Positions 1-10,271 of a stretch of DNA of 33,555 nt are shown here, piece by piece; the stretch's first letter is position 1, and every line of letters begins with the position of its first letter. The DNA is taken from positions 1 to 33,555 of the forward strand of contig JAEEJJ010000206.1 in the NCBI GenBank assembly GCA_016281805.1, given 5' to 3'. The notes below the pieces were generated by a model. It ran no database searches. It saw only the letters and a program-made list of their open reading frames with translations, and was not told the origin of the DNA. Source of the stretch: Clostridiales bacterium (GTDB lineage Bacteria; Bacillota; Clostridia; Oscillospirales; UBA644). The position numbers and the translations under genes were made by a program.

Positions 1-824
1 ACAAATTCTTTTTCCGGCTTGACCTCTTCTTCCGGCGGGACTTCTACCGGATCTTGCGTTGGTTCGGGATTTGTTTCAATATCATTCTGTTCAGGTTCCT
101 GTTGCTGAACAGGATTTGTGATGATGTCAGGTATTTCAACTATGTCGTTATCTGCTGAAGAATCCGAATAAGTAAAAATCTGATGCTGCAGATCAAGACG
201 CGACGAAGTAAGCAGTCCGAATCTTCTGACTGAATGGTCGATAGAGAAAGTATGGAAATATAAATCGTTTGAACTCGGTGCTCCTCCGGAAGAAAGTAAA
301 ATCAGCACTATCGTAAATAAATAAAGAAATACTGAAGTAGAAATAAGAATTAAAGTTGATTTAGGTTTTGTTTTTCTCGGTTTCAGTTTATTTTTTCTGA
401 AGAAAAGATAAGCGGCGCCTGGAATAAGAAATATTATAATGAAAATAAGAGAATCTATTATACCTTTGATGGTAGAATTTGTAAAACCGGCAATTGCTTC
501 TCCTGCACCGGAAATTGATGATATTATATAAAACTTATTGAATATCTGATGATAAACAAATTGTGATCCATAGACAAGCAATAAAAAAACAAGTCCGATA
601 ATAGTAAGAACATTGCCTATTTTGGGTTTAAAAAGAGTGCAGACCGCAGTAATGAGAAGGCCTATCGATACAGAGAAAAGAAGTGTATACAACAGCCCTT
701 CATCAAAAGAAAAACCGAAAATATAGAATTTGAGTATTAACTCATAAAAAATGATTGATATGGGAAACAGGAACCAGAAATATCGTTTTGAAAACCTGTT
801 TTTTGTGTTTTTTGCATTAGTCAT
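1..824 (-). CDS. LTA synthase-like phosphoglycerol transferase, N-terminal part (cut by left edge)
   Basis: I translated this frame from an ATG at 824 to the window edge without a stop (about 274 residues); the 3' end lies outside. It shows about five hydrophobic segments in the first 190 residues. These are followed by an extracytoplasmic stretch with FGLLTSSRLDL, a pattern I associate with the membrane part of clostridial lipoteichoic-acid-synthase/sulfatase family proteins. A Pro/Glu/Gln-rich linker (PEEEVKPEKEF) then runs to the edge. The catalytic sulfatase-fold domain would lie beyond the window, so enzyme activity is inferred, not seen. A GAGGG site sits five bases before the ATG. The gene follows manA by 31 bases and is probably co-transcribed with it. 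Alternative: another polytopic membrane protein with a Pro-rich extracellular linker. Confidence 0.7.
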   Translation of the reverse strand, partial: MTNAKNTKNRFSKRYFWFLFPISIIFYELILKFYIFGFSFDEGLLYTLLFSVSIGLLITAVCTLFKPKIGNVLTIIGLVFLLLVYGSQFVYHQIFNKFYIISSISGAGEAIAGFTNSTIKGIIDSLIFIIIFLIPGAAYLFFRKNKLKPRKTKPKSTLILISTSVFLYLFTIVLILLSSGGAPSSNDLYFHTFSIDHSVRRFGLLTSSRLDLQHQIFTYSDSSADNDIVEIPDIITNPVQQQEPEQNDIETNPEPTQDPVEVPPEEEVKPEKEF

Positions 825-855
825 CTTAACCCTCTACTATAAAGATCATTAATTA

Positions 856-1800
856 TTAATTAACATAAGAAGCAAGAGCAGTCATATTACCTTCTATCTT
901 AACGGACCCTGCATCAGCAGGGATAAAAACGGTCGTTCCCTTAGGGGTTTTTAATGAACCTACACTACCCTCGCCGTCTACAACGGTTATTGAAATAAAA
1001 CTGCCATCCGGACATAAAGAATAGCTGCCGTTTAATGTAATTTTATCAACAATAAAATAATCACAAGAAGCAAGATTTTCAACTTTAACCTCGGAATCAA
1101 GATATGTAATTGCAGTTTCTGATTTGAGAGGTTCAGGCGCTAGTTTGGCAACTTCTATAGCTTTTTCAACATGCAAAGGACGTTTATTTCCGTTTATATC
1201 AACTCTGTCATAATCATAAACTCTATAAGTCAGGTTACTGTTTTGTTGAATTTCACAGATAAGGAGCCCTTTACCTATAGCGTGAATAACACCGGAACTG
1301 ATAAAAAAAACATCCCCTTTTTTTACAGGAACGAAGTTAAGGACACTCATAAGCTCCGGTCCGTTGGCAAGAGCAGCGAACTCATCTTTTGATACTTCTC
1401 TGTTAAGTCCATAAACAAGTTTTGCATCCTCGACAGCGTCAACGACATACCACATTTCAGTTTTTCCGTATTGTCCTTCATTTTTTAACGCATAATCATC
1501 GGAAGGATGTACTTGAACAGAAAGATCATTGCAGGCATCTATCAATTTAATCAGAATTGGAAAGAATTCAAAACGAGCTGCTTTTACTCCGAGCGCATCG
1601 GGATGATCTTGCAAAACTTCAAGAAGAGTTTTTCCAGCATACTCTCCATCAGTTATTCTGCACATTCCGTCTTTGTGGCAAGCAAGTTCCCAGCTTTCTG
1701 CCGTGATGCTGAGACCACTGTTTTTACCGTATTCTTCATTGAGCTTATTTCCACCCCATATATAATCCTTATATACAGGTTCAAGTCTTGTTATGTCCAA
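856..1800 (-). CDS. manA: Mannose-6-phosphate isomerase (type I, short clostridial form)
   Basis: Interconverts fructose-6-phosphate and mannose-6-phosphate in the cytoplasm. The 314-residue protein has the family signature at the N-terminus (residues 5-17, including YIWGG). Zinc ligands are readable as H98 in QVHPSDD, E115 in TEMWYV and H173 in SGVIHAIGKG, followed by a QQNSNLTYRVYDYDR block. The length matches the short Firmicutes type rather than the longer E. coli enzyme. The start codon is TTG; it is supported by an AGGAGG site eight bases upstream and by the MDITRLEP start. The gene has its own promoter (1832-1860) and is followed 31 bases later by the LTA synthase-like gene. Mannose metabolism would fit the GH38 alpha-mannosidase elsewhere in the window, but that link is inferred. 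Confidence 0.95.
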   Translation of the reverse strand: MDITRLEPVYKDYIWGGNKLNEEYGKNSGLSITAESWELACHKDGMCRITDGEYAGKTLLEVLQDHPDALGVKAARFEFFPILIKLIDACNDLSVQVHPSDDYALKNEGQYGKTEMWYVVDAVEDAKLVYGLNREVSKDEFAALANGPELMSVLNFVPVKKGDVFFISSGVIHAIGKGLLICEIQQNSNLTYRVYDYDRVDINGNKRPLHVEKAIEVAKLAPEPLKSETAITYLDSEVKVENLASCDYFIVDKITLNGSYSLCPDGSFISITVVDGEGSVGSLKTPKGTTVFIPADAGSVKIEGNMTALASYVN

Positions 1801-1831
1801 CTATATCCCCTCCTGATTTTATCTCTTTTTT

Positions 1832-1860
1832 ATTATAGTCTTTTTTTTATTATATTTCAA
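1832..1860 (-). promoter_or_regulatory. Sigma-A promoter for manA
   Basis: On the minus strand a TTGAAA -35 box (1855-1860) is separated by exactly 17 bases from a TATAAT -10 box (1832-1837). Transcription would begin near 1825, about 25 bases before the TTG start of manA. The spacer contains an A-run and a second TATAAT-like copy, so the element is partly duplicated. Confidence 0.75.
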
Positions 1861-1916
1861 GACTGCACAAAAATTTCATATTCGTTAATAGTTTTCTCGA
1901 AGTGATTAAATTATTA

Positions 1917-4682
1917 TTAATCAAAATATTTTTTCAAATACTGTCCTGTAAATGATTTTTCACATTTTGATACTTCTCTGGGAGTGCCGCAAACAACGAC
2001 AGTGCCTCCCCTGTCGCCCCCTTCGGGACCGAGATCAATTATGTAATCTGCAGACTTAATTACATCAAGATTGTGTTCAATTACAACAACAGTGTTTCCG
2101 GCATCGACAAGTTTTTGAAGCACTTCTATCAGTTTGCTGACATCAGCAGTGTGCAGACCTGTAGTTGGTTCGTCGAGAATATATATTGTTTTGCCTGTAG
2201 ATCTCTTCGAAAGCTCAGTAGCAAGCTTGACTCTCTGAGCTTCACCGCCGGAAAGAGTGGTTGAAGACTGACCTATTTTTATATACCCCAGCCCGACATC
2301 ATAAAGTGTTTTAAGTCGTCTTGCTATATTGGGAATATTTTCAAAGAATTTCAGTCCTTCTTCAACTGTCATTTCAAGAACTTCATGGATATTTTTACCT
2401 TTAAATTTTACTTCAAGGGTTTCTCTGTTATATCGCTGTCCGTTGCAAACATCACAAGGAACATATATATCAGGAAGAAAATGCATTTCGACCTTTACTA
2501 TTCCGTCTCCTTGACATGCCTCACAACGTCCGCCGTCTATATTGAAAGAGAAACGTCCGGACTTATATCCTCTTGATTTAGCATCCGGAGTTTGGGCAAA
2601 AAGTTCGCGTATATCGTTAAAAATACCTGTATACGTAGCCGGATTTGATCTTGGGGTTCTGCCTATTGGACTTTGGTCGATATTAACGACTTTATCGATT
2701 TGATCAAGACCAATTATTTCTTTATAGTTGCCGGGTATATGCTTTGATCCGTAAATCTTCACAGACAGAGCCTTATACAGTATTTCATTTATAAGACTTG
2801 ATTTTCCTGACCCTGAAACTCCGGTAACGCACGTAAAAATAGAAAGAGGAATATCGACGTTAATGTTTTTCAGATTGTTTTCTGTTGCACCGATAATTGA
2901 AAGTCGTCTGCCGTCCCATTTGCGTACTTTTTGAGGTACAGGGATAGACATTTTCCCAGAGAGATATTGCCCTGTAATGGACTCGCGGCAATCCATAATC
3001 TCGCGAGGTGTACCTTTTGCTACAACATATCCACCATGGATTCCTGCTCCGGGTCCAATATCTACTATATAATCAGCCGCAAGCATAGTTTCTTCATCAT
3101 GCTCAACAACAATAAGAGTGTTGCCGAGATCACGAAGATCGATTAATGTTTTAAGCAATTTTGCGTTATCACGCTGATGAAGACCAATTGAAGGTTCATC
3201 AAGGATATAAATGCAGCCCATCAGAGAAGTGCCTATTTGGGTAGCTAGTCTTATTCTTTGCGCTTCTCCGCCTGAAAGAGTTCCGGCAGAACGAGAGAGT
3301 GTGAGGTATTCAAGTCCGACAGACTTCAAAAAGCCGAGACGTGATTTGATTTCTTTGATTATTTGCTCTGATATCGTTTCATCTCGCGCTGAAAGCTTTA
3401 AAGAATCAATAAAATCATAAGCATCTTTTACAGACAGATCAGATAACTCATTGATGTTTTTATCTTCTACCGTAACTGCAAGAGATAACGGATTCAACCT
3501 TGCTCCGTGACATTCCGGACAAGGTATATTCTGCATCAAAGATTCCATTTCCTGCTTTACATAGCTGCTAGTGGTCTGATGATATCTTCTTTCAAGTGTA
3601 GGTATGATACCTTCGTGTAATTCTCCGCCGTAGAGAATGTCATTAAGAGCTTCTTTTGTATATTTAGATATTGGATCAGTAACGGATAATCCGTATTTTT
3701 TCAATATATTGGTATACATGCGCAATGCAATTCCGTTTGATGCAATATTGCCGAATCCACTTGCATTTATTGCATTGTCAAGGATGCTAAGATCTTTATT
3801 CGGAATAATTAAATCTGGGTCAAAAGACATGGTAAAGCCTAGTCCGGAGCAATGCTTGCATGCGCCCATAGGATTATTAAATGAAAACATTCTCGGTGTC
3901 AGCTCTTCAATGCCGATATCATGATCCGGACATGAATAACGCTGAGAATACATTTTTTCATCTCCGTCAGGAACGGAAACAACTATCAAACCGTTAGAAA
4001 GACGAGATGCAGTCTCACACGAATCAGTAAGACGTTTTCTTACTTCATCCCTTACAACAAGGCGATCAATAACAACATCGATATTGTGTTTTTTATTTTT
4101 ATCAAGAACTATGTTTTCATTTAAATCATATATTATGCCGTCAACCCTGACTCTGACATAACCGCTTCGTTTATACTGTTCAAACAGATTCTGATATTCT
4201 CCTTTTCTTCCTCTGATAACAGGAGCCAGAATTTGAATTTTAGTTTGTGCGGGCATAGATAGAATGTTTTCTATAATTCTGTCAAGCGGTTGCTGCTTGA
4301 TTTCTCTGCCGCATACTGGACAATGGGGAATACCAACTCTTGCATATAGAAGACGCAAATAATCGTGTATTTCAGTTATTGTTCCGACTGTCGAACGTGG
4401 GTTTTTAGATGTAGTTTTCTGATCAATCGAGATAGCCGGCGATAGACCGTCTATATAATCCACATCGGGTTTTTCCATTTGTCCCAAAAACAAACGTGCA
4501 TAAGAAGAAAGAGACTCAACATAGCGCCTCTGCCCTTCCGCATATATGGTGTCAAAAGCAAGTGAACTTTTTCCTGAGCCTGAAAGACCGGTAAAGACGA
4601 CGAATTTATCTCTCGGTATTTCAAGATCTATATTTTTAAGGTTATTTTCTCTTGCTCCTTTAATAAATATACTGTCTCGCAT
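1917..4682 (-). CDS. uvrA: Excinuclease ABC subunit A
   Basis: DNA damage-sensing ATPase of nucleotide excision repair; it loads UvrB onto lesions. The 921-residue length fits the family. Visible parts are two Walker A loops (GLSGSGKSS at about 32-40 and GVSGSGKSS near 618), two ABC signature motifs (both LSGGEAQR), and two Walker B segments ([14 protein letters not shown] and [14 protein letters not shown]). There is also a C-terminal zinc module (CEACQGDG then CDVC, near 719-745). The other zinc module begins CPDH rather than the usual CxxC and ends CKHC (about 249-276). The ATG at 4682 has only a weak AAGGT site. The gene follows uvrB by 45 bases, and is the last gene of the long repair segment before the manA promoter. 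Confidence 0.98.
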   Translation of the reverse strand: MRDSIFIKGARENNLKNIDLEIPRDKFVVFTGLSGSGKSSLAFDTIYAEGQRRYVESLSSYARLFLGQMEKPDVDYIDGLSPAISIDQKTTSKNPRSTVGTITEIHDYLRLLYARVGIPHCPVCGREIKQQPLDRIIENILSMPAQTKIQILAPVIRGRKGEYQNLFEQYKRSGYVRVRVDGIIYDLNENIVLDKNKKHNIDVVIDRLVVRDEVRKRLTDSCETASRLSNGLIVVSVPDGDEKMYSQRYSCPDHDIGIEELTPRMFSFNNPMGACKHCSGLGFTMSFDPDLIIPNKDLSILDNAINASGFGNIASNGIALRMYTNILKKYGLSVTDPISKYTKEALNDILYGGELHEGIIPTLERRYHQTTSSYVKQEMESLMQNIPCPECHGARLNPLSLAVTVEDKNINELSDLSVKDAYDFIDSLKLSARDETISEQIIKEIKSRLGFLKSVGLEYLTLSRSAGTLSGGEAQRIRLATQIGTSLMGCIYILDEPSIGLHQRDNAKLLKTLIDLRDLGNTLIVVEHDEETMLAADYIVDIGPGAGIHGGYVVAKGTPREIMDCRESITGQYLSGKMSIPVPQKVRKWDGRRLSIIGATENNLKNINVDIPLSIFTCVTGVSGSGKSSLINEILYKALSVKIYGSKHIPGNYKEIIGLDQIDKVVNIDQSPIGRTPRSNPATYTGIFNDIRELFAQTPDAKSRGYKSGRFSFNIDGGRCEACQGDGIVKVEMHFLPDIYVPCDVCNGQRYNRETLEVKFKGKNIHEVLEMTVEEGLKFFENIPNIARRLKTLYDVGLGYIKIGQSSTTLSGGEAQRVKLATELSKRSTGKTIYILDEPTTGLHTADVSKLIEVLQKLVDAGNTVVVIEHNLDVIKSADYIIDLGPEGGDRGGTVVVCGTPREVSKCEKSFTGQYLKKYFD

Positions 4683-4727
4683 TAATATACTACCTTACAA
4701 ATATTGAAATCATTTTTATATATTTAG

Positions 4728-6701
4728 TCAACTGTTTTTCAGTTTTTTCAATTCATCTCTCAGTTTTGCCGCATATTCAAATTCAAGTTTCTTTGCTGCA
4801 TCAAGCATTTCATCGGTTAGTTTTTTGATAAGTTTGCTCTTTTCTGTTTTAGACATATTCTTAATATGTTCTTCGTTTTCCTTATCAAGTTTTTTAACGT
4901 CTTCAACTACATTTGATACTGAAAGCGTGTCAGAAACAGCTTTGATAACAGTTTTGGGAATAATTCCATGAAGTTTATTGTATTCAGTTTGTATTTTGCG
5001 ACGACGTTCTGTTTCAATTATAGCTTTTTCCATCGCTTCAGTTACGCTGTCAGCATACATAATAACTTTACCGGAGGCATTTCTGGCAGCTCTGCCAATA
5101 ATCTGAATAAGTGATGTTTCATTTCTCAAGAATCCTTCCTTATCTGCATCCAGAATTGCAATTAAGGATACTTCAGGTAAATCGAGACCTTCTCTGAGTA
5201 GATTTATTCCAACAAGAACGTCAAAATCGCCAATTCTCAGATCATGCAATATTTCGACACGTTCCAATGTATCTATATCATGATGCATATATCTGACACG
5301 TATATCCATCCCTTTCAGGTAATCTGAAAGAGATTCTGCCATTCTTTTTGTAAGCGTAACGACAAGGACTCTTTCTTTTTTTTCAATTCTGTCATTAATC
5401 TCTTTCACAAGATCATCGATTTGGTTTTCCGTAGGTCTGACAGATATTTCTGGATCTACAAGACCGGTCGGTCTGATAATACATTCGGCAATCTGAGAAG
5501 AACGATTCCGTTCATATTCTGCAGGCGTTGCTGAAACATAAATAACCTGATTGATTTTTTTATTAAATTCATCAAATGTCAAAGGTCTGTTATCATAGGC
5601 AGACGGAAGACGAAATCCAAAATCAATAAGATTCTTTTTTCTTGCCTTGTCACCTGCACTCATTCCGCGAACCTGCGGAACTGTAGCATGGCTTTCATCT
5701 ATTATCGTAAGATAATCGTCAGGAAAGAAATCAAGTAAAGTATAAGGCGTGGATCCAGGGGCTCTCCCAGAAAGGACGCGTGAATAATTTTCAACACCTT
5801 TACAATAACCAAGCTGACGCAAAAACTCAATATCATATAGAGTTCTTTCTTTGATTCGCTGCGCTTCTATAAGTTTTCGTTGAGCAGTAAAGTAATCAAT
5901 CCTCTCTTCAAGTTCTTCATGGATTTCTGCGATCGCATTTTCCATTCTTTCACTGTCCGTCAAATACTGCATAGCAGGATATATTGAAATATGCTTCAGC
6001 GTTTCAAGTATTTCACCTGTTACATGATTTACAAGGCATATTCTGTCAATCTCATTGTCAAAAAATTCAATACGGATAAGCTTTTCGAATTCTGATGACG
6101 GAAATATCTCAAGAACATCGCCTCTTGCTCGGAATGTCCCTCTGACAAGATCATAATCGTTTCTTGTATATCTTATTTTTACTAGATCATCCATCAGCAT
6201 ATCTCTGTCATATGTTTGCCCAAAGCGTACAGAAACAGTCATTTTCTTATAAGTTTCCGGATCTCCGAGAGAGTAAATACATGAAACACTTGATACTACT
6301 ATAACATCACGACGTTCTAAAAGTGATGAAGTGGCTGAATTTCGCAATCTGTCGATTTCATCGTTAATACTCATATCTTTTTCGATATAAGTATCCGTAT
6401 GCGGAACATATGCTTCAGGTTGATAATAATCATAATATGAAACAAAATATTCTACTGCGTTATGAGGAAACAACTCTTTGAACTCAGTGCAAAGCTGTGC
6501 GGCAAGCGTTTTGTTATGAGCAAGAACAAGGGTTGGTTTATTCACCTTCTCAATTACTTTTGCCATTATATATGTTTTACCGCTCCCTGTAACACCAAGG
6601 AGCGTTTGTTCTTTATAACCTTTTTTTATCCCGTCAGACAGTTTTTCAATTGCACCAGGCTGATCTCCTGAAGGAGAGTATGGTGAAACAACTTCAAACA
6701 T
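4728..6701 (-). CDS. uvrB: Excinuclease ABC subunit B
   Basis: DNA-helicase-like damage verification subunit of nucleotide excision repair; it accepts DNA from UvrA and recruits UvrC. The 657-residue protein has Walker A GVTGSGKT (36-43), the aromatic beta-hairpin [12 protein letters not shown] near residues 88-99, the DESHA box near 335, SATP in motif III, helicase motif VI around QIIGRAARN, and a C-terminal UVR helical pair (about 618-653). The ATG at 6701 has an AAAGGAG site seven bases upstream. It sits 12 bases after radC and 45 bases before uvrA, so the three are most likely one transcript. Confidence 0.98.
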   Translation of the reverse strand: MFEVVSPYSPSGDQPGAIEKLSDGIKKGYKEQTLLGVTGSGKTYIMAKVIEKVNKPTLVLAHNKTLAAQLCTEFKELFPHNAVEYFVSYYDYYQPEAYVPHTDTYIEKDMSINDEIDRLRNSATSSLLERRDVIVVSSVSCIYSLGDPETYKKMTVSVRFGQTYDRDMLMDDLVKIRYTRNDYDLVRGTFRARGDVLEIFPSSEFEKLIRIEFFDNEIDRICLVNHVTGEILETLKHISIYPAMQYLTDSERMENAIAEIHEELEERIDYFTAQRKLIEAQRIKERTLYDIEFLRQLGYCKGVENYSRVLSGRAPGSTPYTLLDFFPDDYLTIIDESHATVPQVRGMSAGDKARKKNLIDFGFRLPSAYDNRPLTFDEFNKKINQVIYVSATPAEYERNRSSQIAECIIRPTGLVDPEISVRPTENQIDDLVKEINDRIEKKERVLVVTLTKRMAESLSDYLKGMDIRVRYMHHDIDTLERVEILHDLRIGDFDVLVGINLLREGLDLPEVSLIAILDADKEGFLRNETSLIQIIGRAARNASGKVIMYADSVTEAMEKAIIETERRRKIQTEYNKLHGIIPKTVIKAVSDTLSVSNVVEDVKKLDKENEEHIKNMSKTEKSKLIKKLTDEMLDAAKKLEFEYAAKLRDELKKLKNS

Positions 6702-6713
6702 ATGCTAACTCCT

Positions 6714-7400
6714 TTAGATTTCTTTCATTAAATTACTTTGGTATAATGATATAAAATCCTTATTGGAAAAGATAAGATGATCAAGTAGGATTATATCTTG
6801 TTCTTTAAGAATTCTCTGAAGAGAAAGTGTGGATTCTATATCATCTCTCGAAGGAATAGCCGTACTACCCGGATGATTATGGGCCAGGATAACATGGGTT
6901 GAATTATTATAAAGTGCGGCCTGAATAACTGCTCGTGCATCCAATTCAATGTGGTCGTATGAACCTTGAGAAAGCTCAACTTGTGAAATTATATTCAATG
7001 ATGAATCGAGACAAAGAAGTATAGCTATTTCTTTATTTACATTCATAAATGACTGCTGCAAGGCGGATCCGATTTTATTTAATGAGTATCGTCCTTCTTG
7101 TTTATCTTTTTTTTCAAGTAAATATATTCCGAATACTTCACGGAACATTTTCAAATAGAATGCAGTTGCTGCGCCTATTCCTTCAACTTCAGACAGCTCA
7201 TCTTCGCCTGCATCGATAACGCCCGAAAAAGACCCGAATTTATCCAGCAAGCGGATAGCTACAGGTTTTGTATCTTTTCTTGGAATTGCGTAAAAAAGAA
7301 TAAACTCAAGAATCTGCTCCTGACTCATTTCCGAAAAACCGCTTTTTTGGAACAGTTCTCTCATTCTGTTTCTGTGCTTGTTATGAGTATTGTCCGACAT
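6714..7400 (-). CDS. radC: RadC/JAB-domain (MPN+) protein
   Basis: RadC-family protein with an N-terminal helix-hairpin-helix-like region (about 25-90, containing VEGIGAATA) and a C-terminal JAMM metalloprotease-fold domain (about 105-228). The metal motif reads HNHPGSTAIPSRDD, giving H174, H176, S184 and D187; E124 in NKEIAILL may be the upstream acidic residue. The order HPGS instead of the common HPSG is a small variation. Despite the historic name, a repair role for RadC proteins is not established. Here the gene sits between nrdR and uvrB with 12- and 20-base gaps, so it is co-transcribed with DNA metabolism genes. Confidence 0.92.
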   Translation of the reverse strand: MSDNTHNKHRNRMRELFQKSGFSEMSQEQILEFILFYAIPRKDTKPVAIRLLDKFGSFSGVIDAGEDELSEVEGIGAATAFYLKMFREVFGIYLLEKKDKQEGRYSLNKIGSALQQSFMNVNKEIAILLCLDSSLNIISQVELSQGSYDHIELDARAVIQAALYNNSTHVILAHNHPGSTAIPSRDDIESTLSLQRILKEQDIILLDHLIFSNKDFISLYQSNLMKEI

Positions 7401-7420
7401 ATCATATTCACCTGCAGACC

Positions 7421-7870
7421 TTATTTTTTCTTGGTAATGTTTGCAAGCTCCAGTTTAAATGTATCGATATCTTTAAAATCTTTATAAACAGATGCGAATC
7501 TTACATATGCTACATCATCAATTTCAACAAGTTTCTGCATTGCAAGCTCGCCTATCTTATATGAAGGGATTTCTCTGTCTCCCTCAAAAAGCAGATCCTG
7601 TTCGATATCTGCAACAGTTTTTTCGAGTACAGAATACGGAATATCCCTTTTTACACAAGCCCGTCGAAATGATGTCAGTAATTTTTCCCTATTAAATTCT
7701 TCCCTTGTTTTATCCTTTTTTATAACAATAAGCGGTGCATGCTCCACTTCCTCATATGTTGTAAAGCGTCTCTGACAACTCAGGCACTCACGTCTTCGAC
7801 GAATCTTATCTTCAAGAGGACGTGAATCTAGGACTTTACTGTTTTCGAATCCGCAATAAGGACATTTCAT
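7421..7870 (-). CDS. nrdR: Transcriptional repressor NrdR
   Basis: ATP/dATP-sensing repressor of ribonucleotide reductase genes. The 149-residue protein has an N-terminal zinc ribbon (CPYC, then CLSC about 28 residues later) and an ATP-cone domain (about 45-140, including [16 protein letters not shown]). I prefer the ATG at 7870: the protein then starts MKCPYC, as in the family, and an AAGGAG site lies nine bases upstream. A GTG at 7879 in the same frame is rejected because it sits directly against that ribosome site. The start lies two bases after the stop of the TIM-barrel gene. No nrd gene or obvious NrdR box is visible in the window, so its targets lie elsewhere. Confidence 0.96.
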   Translation of the reverse strand: MKCPYCGFENSKVLDSRPLEDKIRRRRECLSCQRRFTTYEEVEHAPLIVIKKDKTREEFNREKLLTSFRRACVKRDIPYSVLEKTVADIEQDLLFEGDREIPSYKIGELAMQKLVEIDDVAYVRFASVYKDFKDIDTFKLELANITKKK

Positions 7871-7872
7871 TG

Positions 7873-8664
7873 TTAGCACTCCTTTAAAACACTTTGAGAA
7901 TGTTTTACCGAATCAATAATTTCAGATTCATCTGAATAAGCATCAGAATAAACTTCAATAATATAATTCCCGGAATAACCGGCAGAATTCATATTGGAAA
8001 ATAAAGATTTTATATCAAAGATGCCTTTTCCAGGCAACAAGCAAGGACTGTCAGCATTAAAATCGTTTAAATGGATCAATACCGTTTTGTCGGAAACTGC
8101 ATTTACAAAAAGTAACGGATCATAACCTGACATATATGATTGTTTAATATCAAAAGTAAAAGAGACATTGTTGCCGAGATAGTCGGAAAATCTCTTAATA
8201 TACTCTAAATCACCACAAACATGTTTACGGACATTCTCCTGAGAAAGAATGATTCCAGCTTTTTTAGCTCTTTCATACAAAACACTGTAAACTTCACAAT
8301 ATTTTTCAAAAATAACAGTTTTTTCGCTTTTTAAACCATGAAAATTCAATATATTAGCACCCAAATAAGAGCATATTTCAAAATATCTGTCGTATATACA
8401 AATACCGTCTTCGAACCTTCTGGAATAATCCGAAAAAAATAGATATGTTTCTGCAAAAGATGTAAACGGGTGAACAGAGTTAATATGAATTCCGTAATAA
8501 TCGGTAATATTTCTAATTGTTTTAATATAATCAGGAAGCATTTCGGAATGTGTATTTATAAAGAATTCCATTTCCGAAACACCGGCATCAGCTATGTTTT
8601 TAATTATATTTTCAGTTAATTTCGGATAATAACATCCTGATGAAATACCTATTTTATTAATCAT
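7873..8664 (-). CDS. TIM-barrel sugar phosphate isomerase/epimerase-like protein
   Basis: Belongs by sequence pattern to the xylose isomerase-like / AP endonuclease 2 TIM-barrel family. These enzymes use a divalent metal site and act on sugars, sugar acids or (in endonuclease IV) abasic DNA. Candidate ligands and active-site residues are visible in order: H in NSVHPFT, H in NFHGLKS, E in [10 protein letters not shown] in TFDIKQS, H in LIHLNDF and E in IIEVYSD. The ATG at 8664 is preferred over an in-frame TTG at 8676. It overlaps the stop of scfB by eight bases, implying translational coupling. The substrate cannot be read from sequence. The neighbours allow a role with the SCIFF peptide, with DNA repair, or simple co-transcription. 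Confidence 0.75.
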   Translation of the reverse strand: MINKIGISSGCYYPKLTENIIKNIADAGVSEMEFFINTHSEMLPDYIKTIRNITDYYGIHINSVHPFTSFAETYLFFSDYSRRFEDGICIYDRYFEICSYLGANILNFHGLKSEKTVIFEKYCEVYSVLYERAKKAGIILSQENVRKHVCGDLEYIKRFSDYLGNNVSFTFDIKQSYMSGYDPLLFVNAVSDKTVLIHLNDFNADSPCLLPGKGIFDIKSLFSNMNSAGYSGNYIIEVYSDAYSDESEIIDSVKHSQSVLKEC

Positions 8665-10072
8665 CCAGTGCTTCAAGTGCCTTTAAGTAAACGGCACATT
8701 CAATTCGTTTTCTTTCCATTTCACAGGAGATTTCATGCGGTTTAAGAATATCGCCGTGACAGTTGAAATTGTTCGCGGCACATCCGCCTGAACAATAATA
8801 TTTAGCCCAACATTTTTCGCAGACAGGTTTATTCAAGACGGTTGATTTTTTGAAGTAATCGACAAGTTCTTTTTTTGTTTCAAAGCTTTCAAGAACATTA
8901 CCCAGTTTAAAATCGTCCATTCCCGCAAAGCGATGACAGGGGAAAATATCGCCATCTGGAGTAATTGCGACATATTCTGTTCCGCAACCGCAACCTTTTA
9001 CACGTTTGATAACGCATGGTCCCTGTTCGAGATCTATCATAAAATGGAAAAAATTAAAACCGTCACCGTTATTTCGATGAGCTTCCATTTTATCTGTAAG
9101 TGAATCATATTCTTTAAAAATGCGGTCAAGATGCTCCTCCTTGATGGCCAGAGGATCATTACTGTCAAGCACAACGGGTTCGACGGAAATCTGATCAAAT
9201 CCAAGGGAATGAATATGTTCGACATCAGAAGAAAAATCTAGGTTGAGAGGAGTAAAAGTTCCTCTAACATAATAATCTTTTCCGTCTCTTTCAGATACGA
9301 GTTTTTTGAATTTAGGTACGATTCTGTCGTAAGAGCCGTTACCTGCAACATCATATCTGACTTGATCGTTTACAGATTTTCTTCCGTCAAGAGATAAAAC
9401 GACATTGGACATTTCACGATTTATATAATCGGATATTTCATCATTAAGAAGAATACCGTTTGTAGTTATTGTAAATCTGAAATTCTTATTATATTGTTTT
9501 TCGAGAGATCGAGCATATGCAACGGTTTTTTTGACTACATCAAAATTTATGAGCGGCTCTCCGCCAAAAAAATCTATTTCAAGATTATGCCTATTTCCGG
9601 AACGATTAATAACAAAATCAATCGCCTTTTTTGCTACTTCAAAAGGCATATTTTTTCTTCCATGTCCGAAATCTCCGCCTTCAGCAAAACAATACTTACA
9701 TCTGAGATTACAGTCATGTGAAATGTGCAGACAAAGCGCTTTTATAGGATAATCATCAGGAAGATTGATTGCGTAATCACGTTTTGTAAACAGCAGTTCT
9801 TCTTTGTAAAGAGCTTTGATTTCAGAAAATGCTTCTTCGATTTCATCGGGGTCAAAACAGAATAATGAAATCAGATCGTCTTTAATCTTCTTAGGGCATG
9901 ACTGCATATCAAAAATGGACTCAGGTGTACTTATCAACTTTTCGTTGTCGCCATCAAACGCTTCATTGATTAGTCTGCAGAGTTCATAAGCGGTTGGTTC
10001 AAAAATATGAACCGAACCGCTTTCAACGTCCAAAACGATATTTATGCCGTTTTTTGAAAAAAGATGAAGCAT
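8657..10072 (-). CDS. scfB: Radical SAM/SPASM SCIFF peptide maturase
   Basis: Predicted to install a thioether crosslink in the SCIFF precursor encoded immediately upstream. The 471-residue protein has an N-terminal region (about 1-100) of the kind that holds a PqqD-like peptide-recognition domain in homologues. The radical SAM cluster motif CNLRCKYC gives C121, C125 and C128, followed by FFGGEPL. A Cys-rich SPASM domain covers roughly 350-455 (GCGCGTEY, FPCHRF, CEKCWAKYYCSGGC, SCEMER) for auxiliary Fe-S clusters. The ATG at 10072 directly abuts the scfA stop. The family assignment rests on architecture plus the adjacent, very recognisable precursor; the modification itself is known from characterised relatives such as the Clostridium thermocellum CteA/CteB pair. 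Confidence 0.95.
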   Translation of the reverse strand: MLHLFSKNGINIVLDVESGSVHIFEPTAYELCRLINEAFDGDNEKLISTPESIFDMQSCPKKIKDDLISLFCFDPDEIEEAFSEIKALYKEELLFTKRDYAINLPDDYPIKALCLHISHDCNLRCKYCFAEGGDFGHGRKNMPFEVAKKAIDFVINRSGNRHNLEIDFFGGEPLINFDVVKKTVAYARSLEKQYNKNFRFTITTNGILLNDEISDYINREMSNVVLSLDGRKSVNDQVRYDVAGNGSYDRIVPKFKKLVSERDGKDYYVRGTFTPLNLDFSSDVEHIHSLGFDQISVEPVVLDSNDPLAIKEEHLDRIFKEYDSLTDKMEAHRNNGDGFNFFHFMIDLEQGPCVIKRVKGCGCGTEYVAITPDGDIFPCHRFAGMDDFKLGNVLESFETKKELVDYFKKSTVLNKPVCEKCWAKYYCSGGCAANNFNCHGDILKPHEISCEMERKRIECAVYLKALEALDD

Positions 10073-10222
10073 TTATTTACGAGCTTCGTTTTCACATTTC
10101 TGGTTGGCGACAGTACAAGAGGTTTTGCAGGCGCTCTGACATGATGTCTGGCATTCGCCACATCCGCCCTTGCATGCAGACTTTTTAAGAGTTTTTTTAA
10201 CAAGAGTTTTAATCTGTTTCAT
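10073..10222 (-). CDS. scfA: SCIFF ranthipeptide precursor
   Basis: A 49-residue peptide read directly from the minus strand. It begins MKQIKTLVKKTLKK, continues with the conserved core CGECQTSCQSACKTSCTVAN, and ends ENEARK. This core is diagnostic for SCIFF (six-cysteine-in-forty-five) peptides. Seven cysteines are present: C17, C21, C24, C28, C32, C36 and C43. As I recall, in the characterised C. thermocellum homologue the maturase links Cys32 to Thr37; the same positions are Cys32 and Thr37 here. A strong AAGGAG site lies seven bases before the ATG. The stop codon is followed at once by the scfB start. The biological role of SCIFF peptides remains largely unknown; the gene sits downstream of yajC. 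Confidence 0.96.
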   Translation of the reverse strand: MKQIKTLVKKTLKKSACKGGCGECQTSCQSACKTSCTVANQKCENEARK

Positions 10223-10271
10223 TTTATATCTCCTTCATAAATTGAATATTATTGAAATACTTTAAAGAATA

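Noticed and set aside
1507..1905. Plus-strand open frame of 132 residues
   Set aside because: It is antisense to manA and its promoter; codon use and composition look like a shadow.
8664..8676. TTG start for the TIM-barrel gene at 8676
   Set aside because: It would need a longer overlap with scfB and has no better ribosome site than the ATG at 8664.
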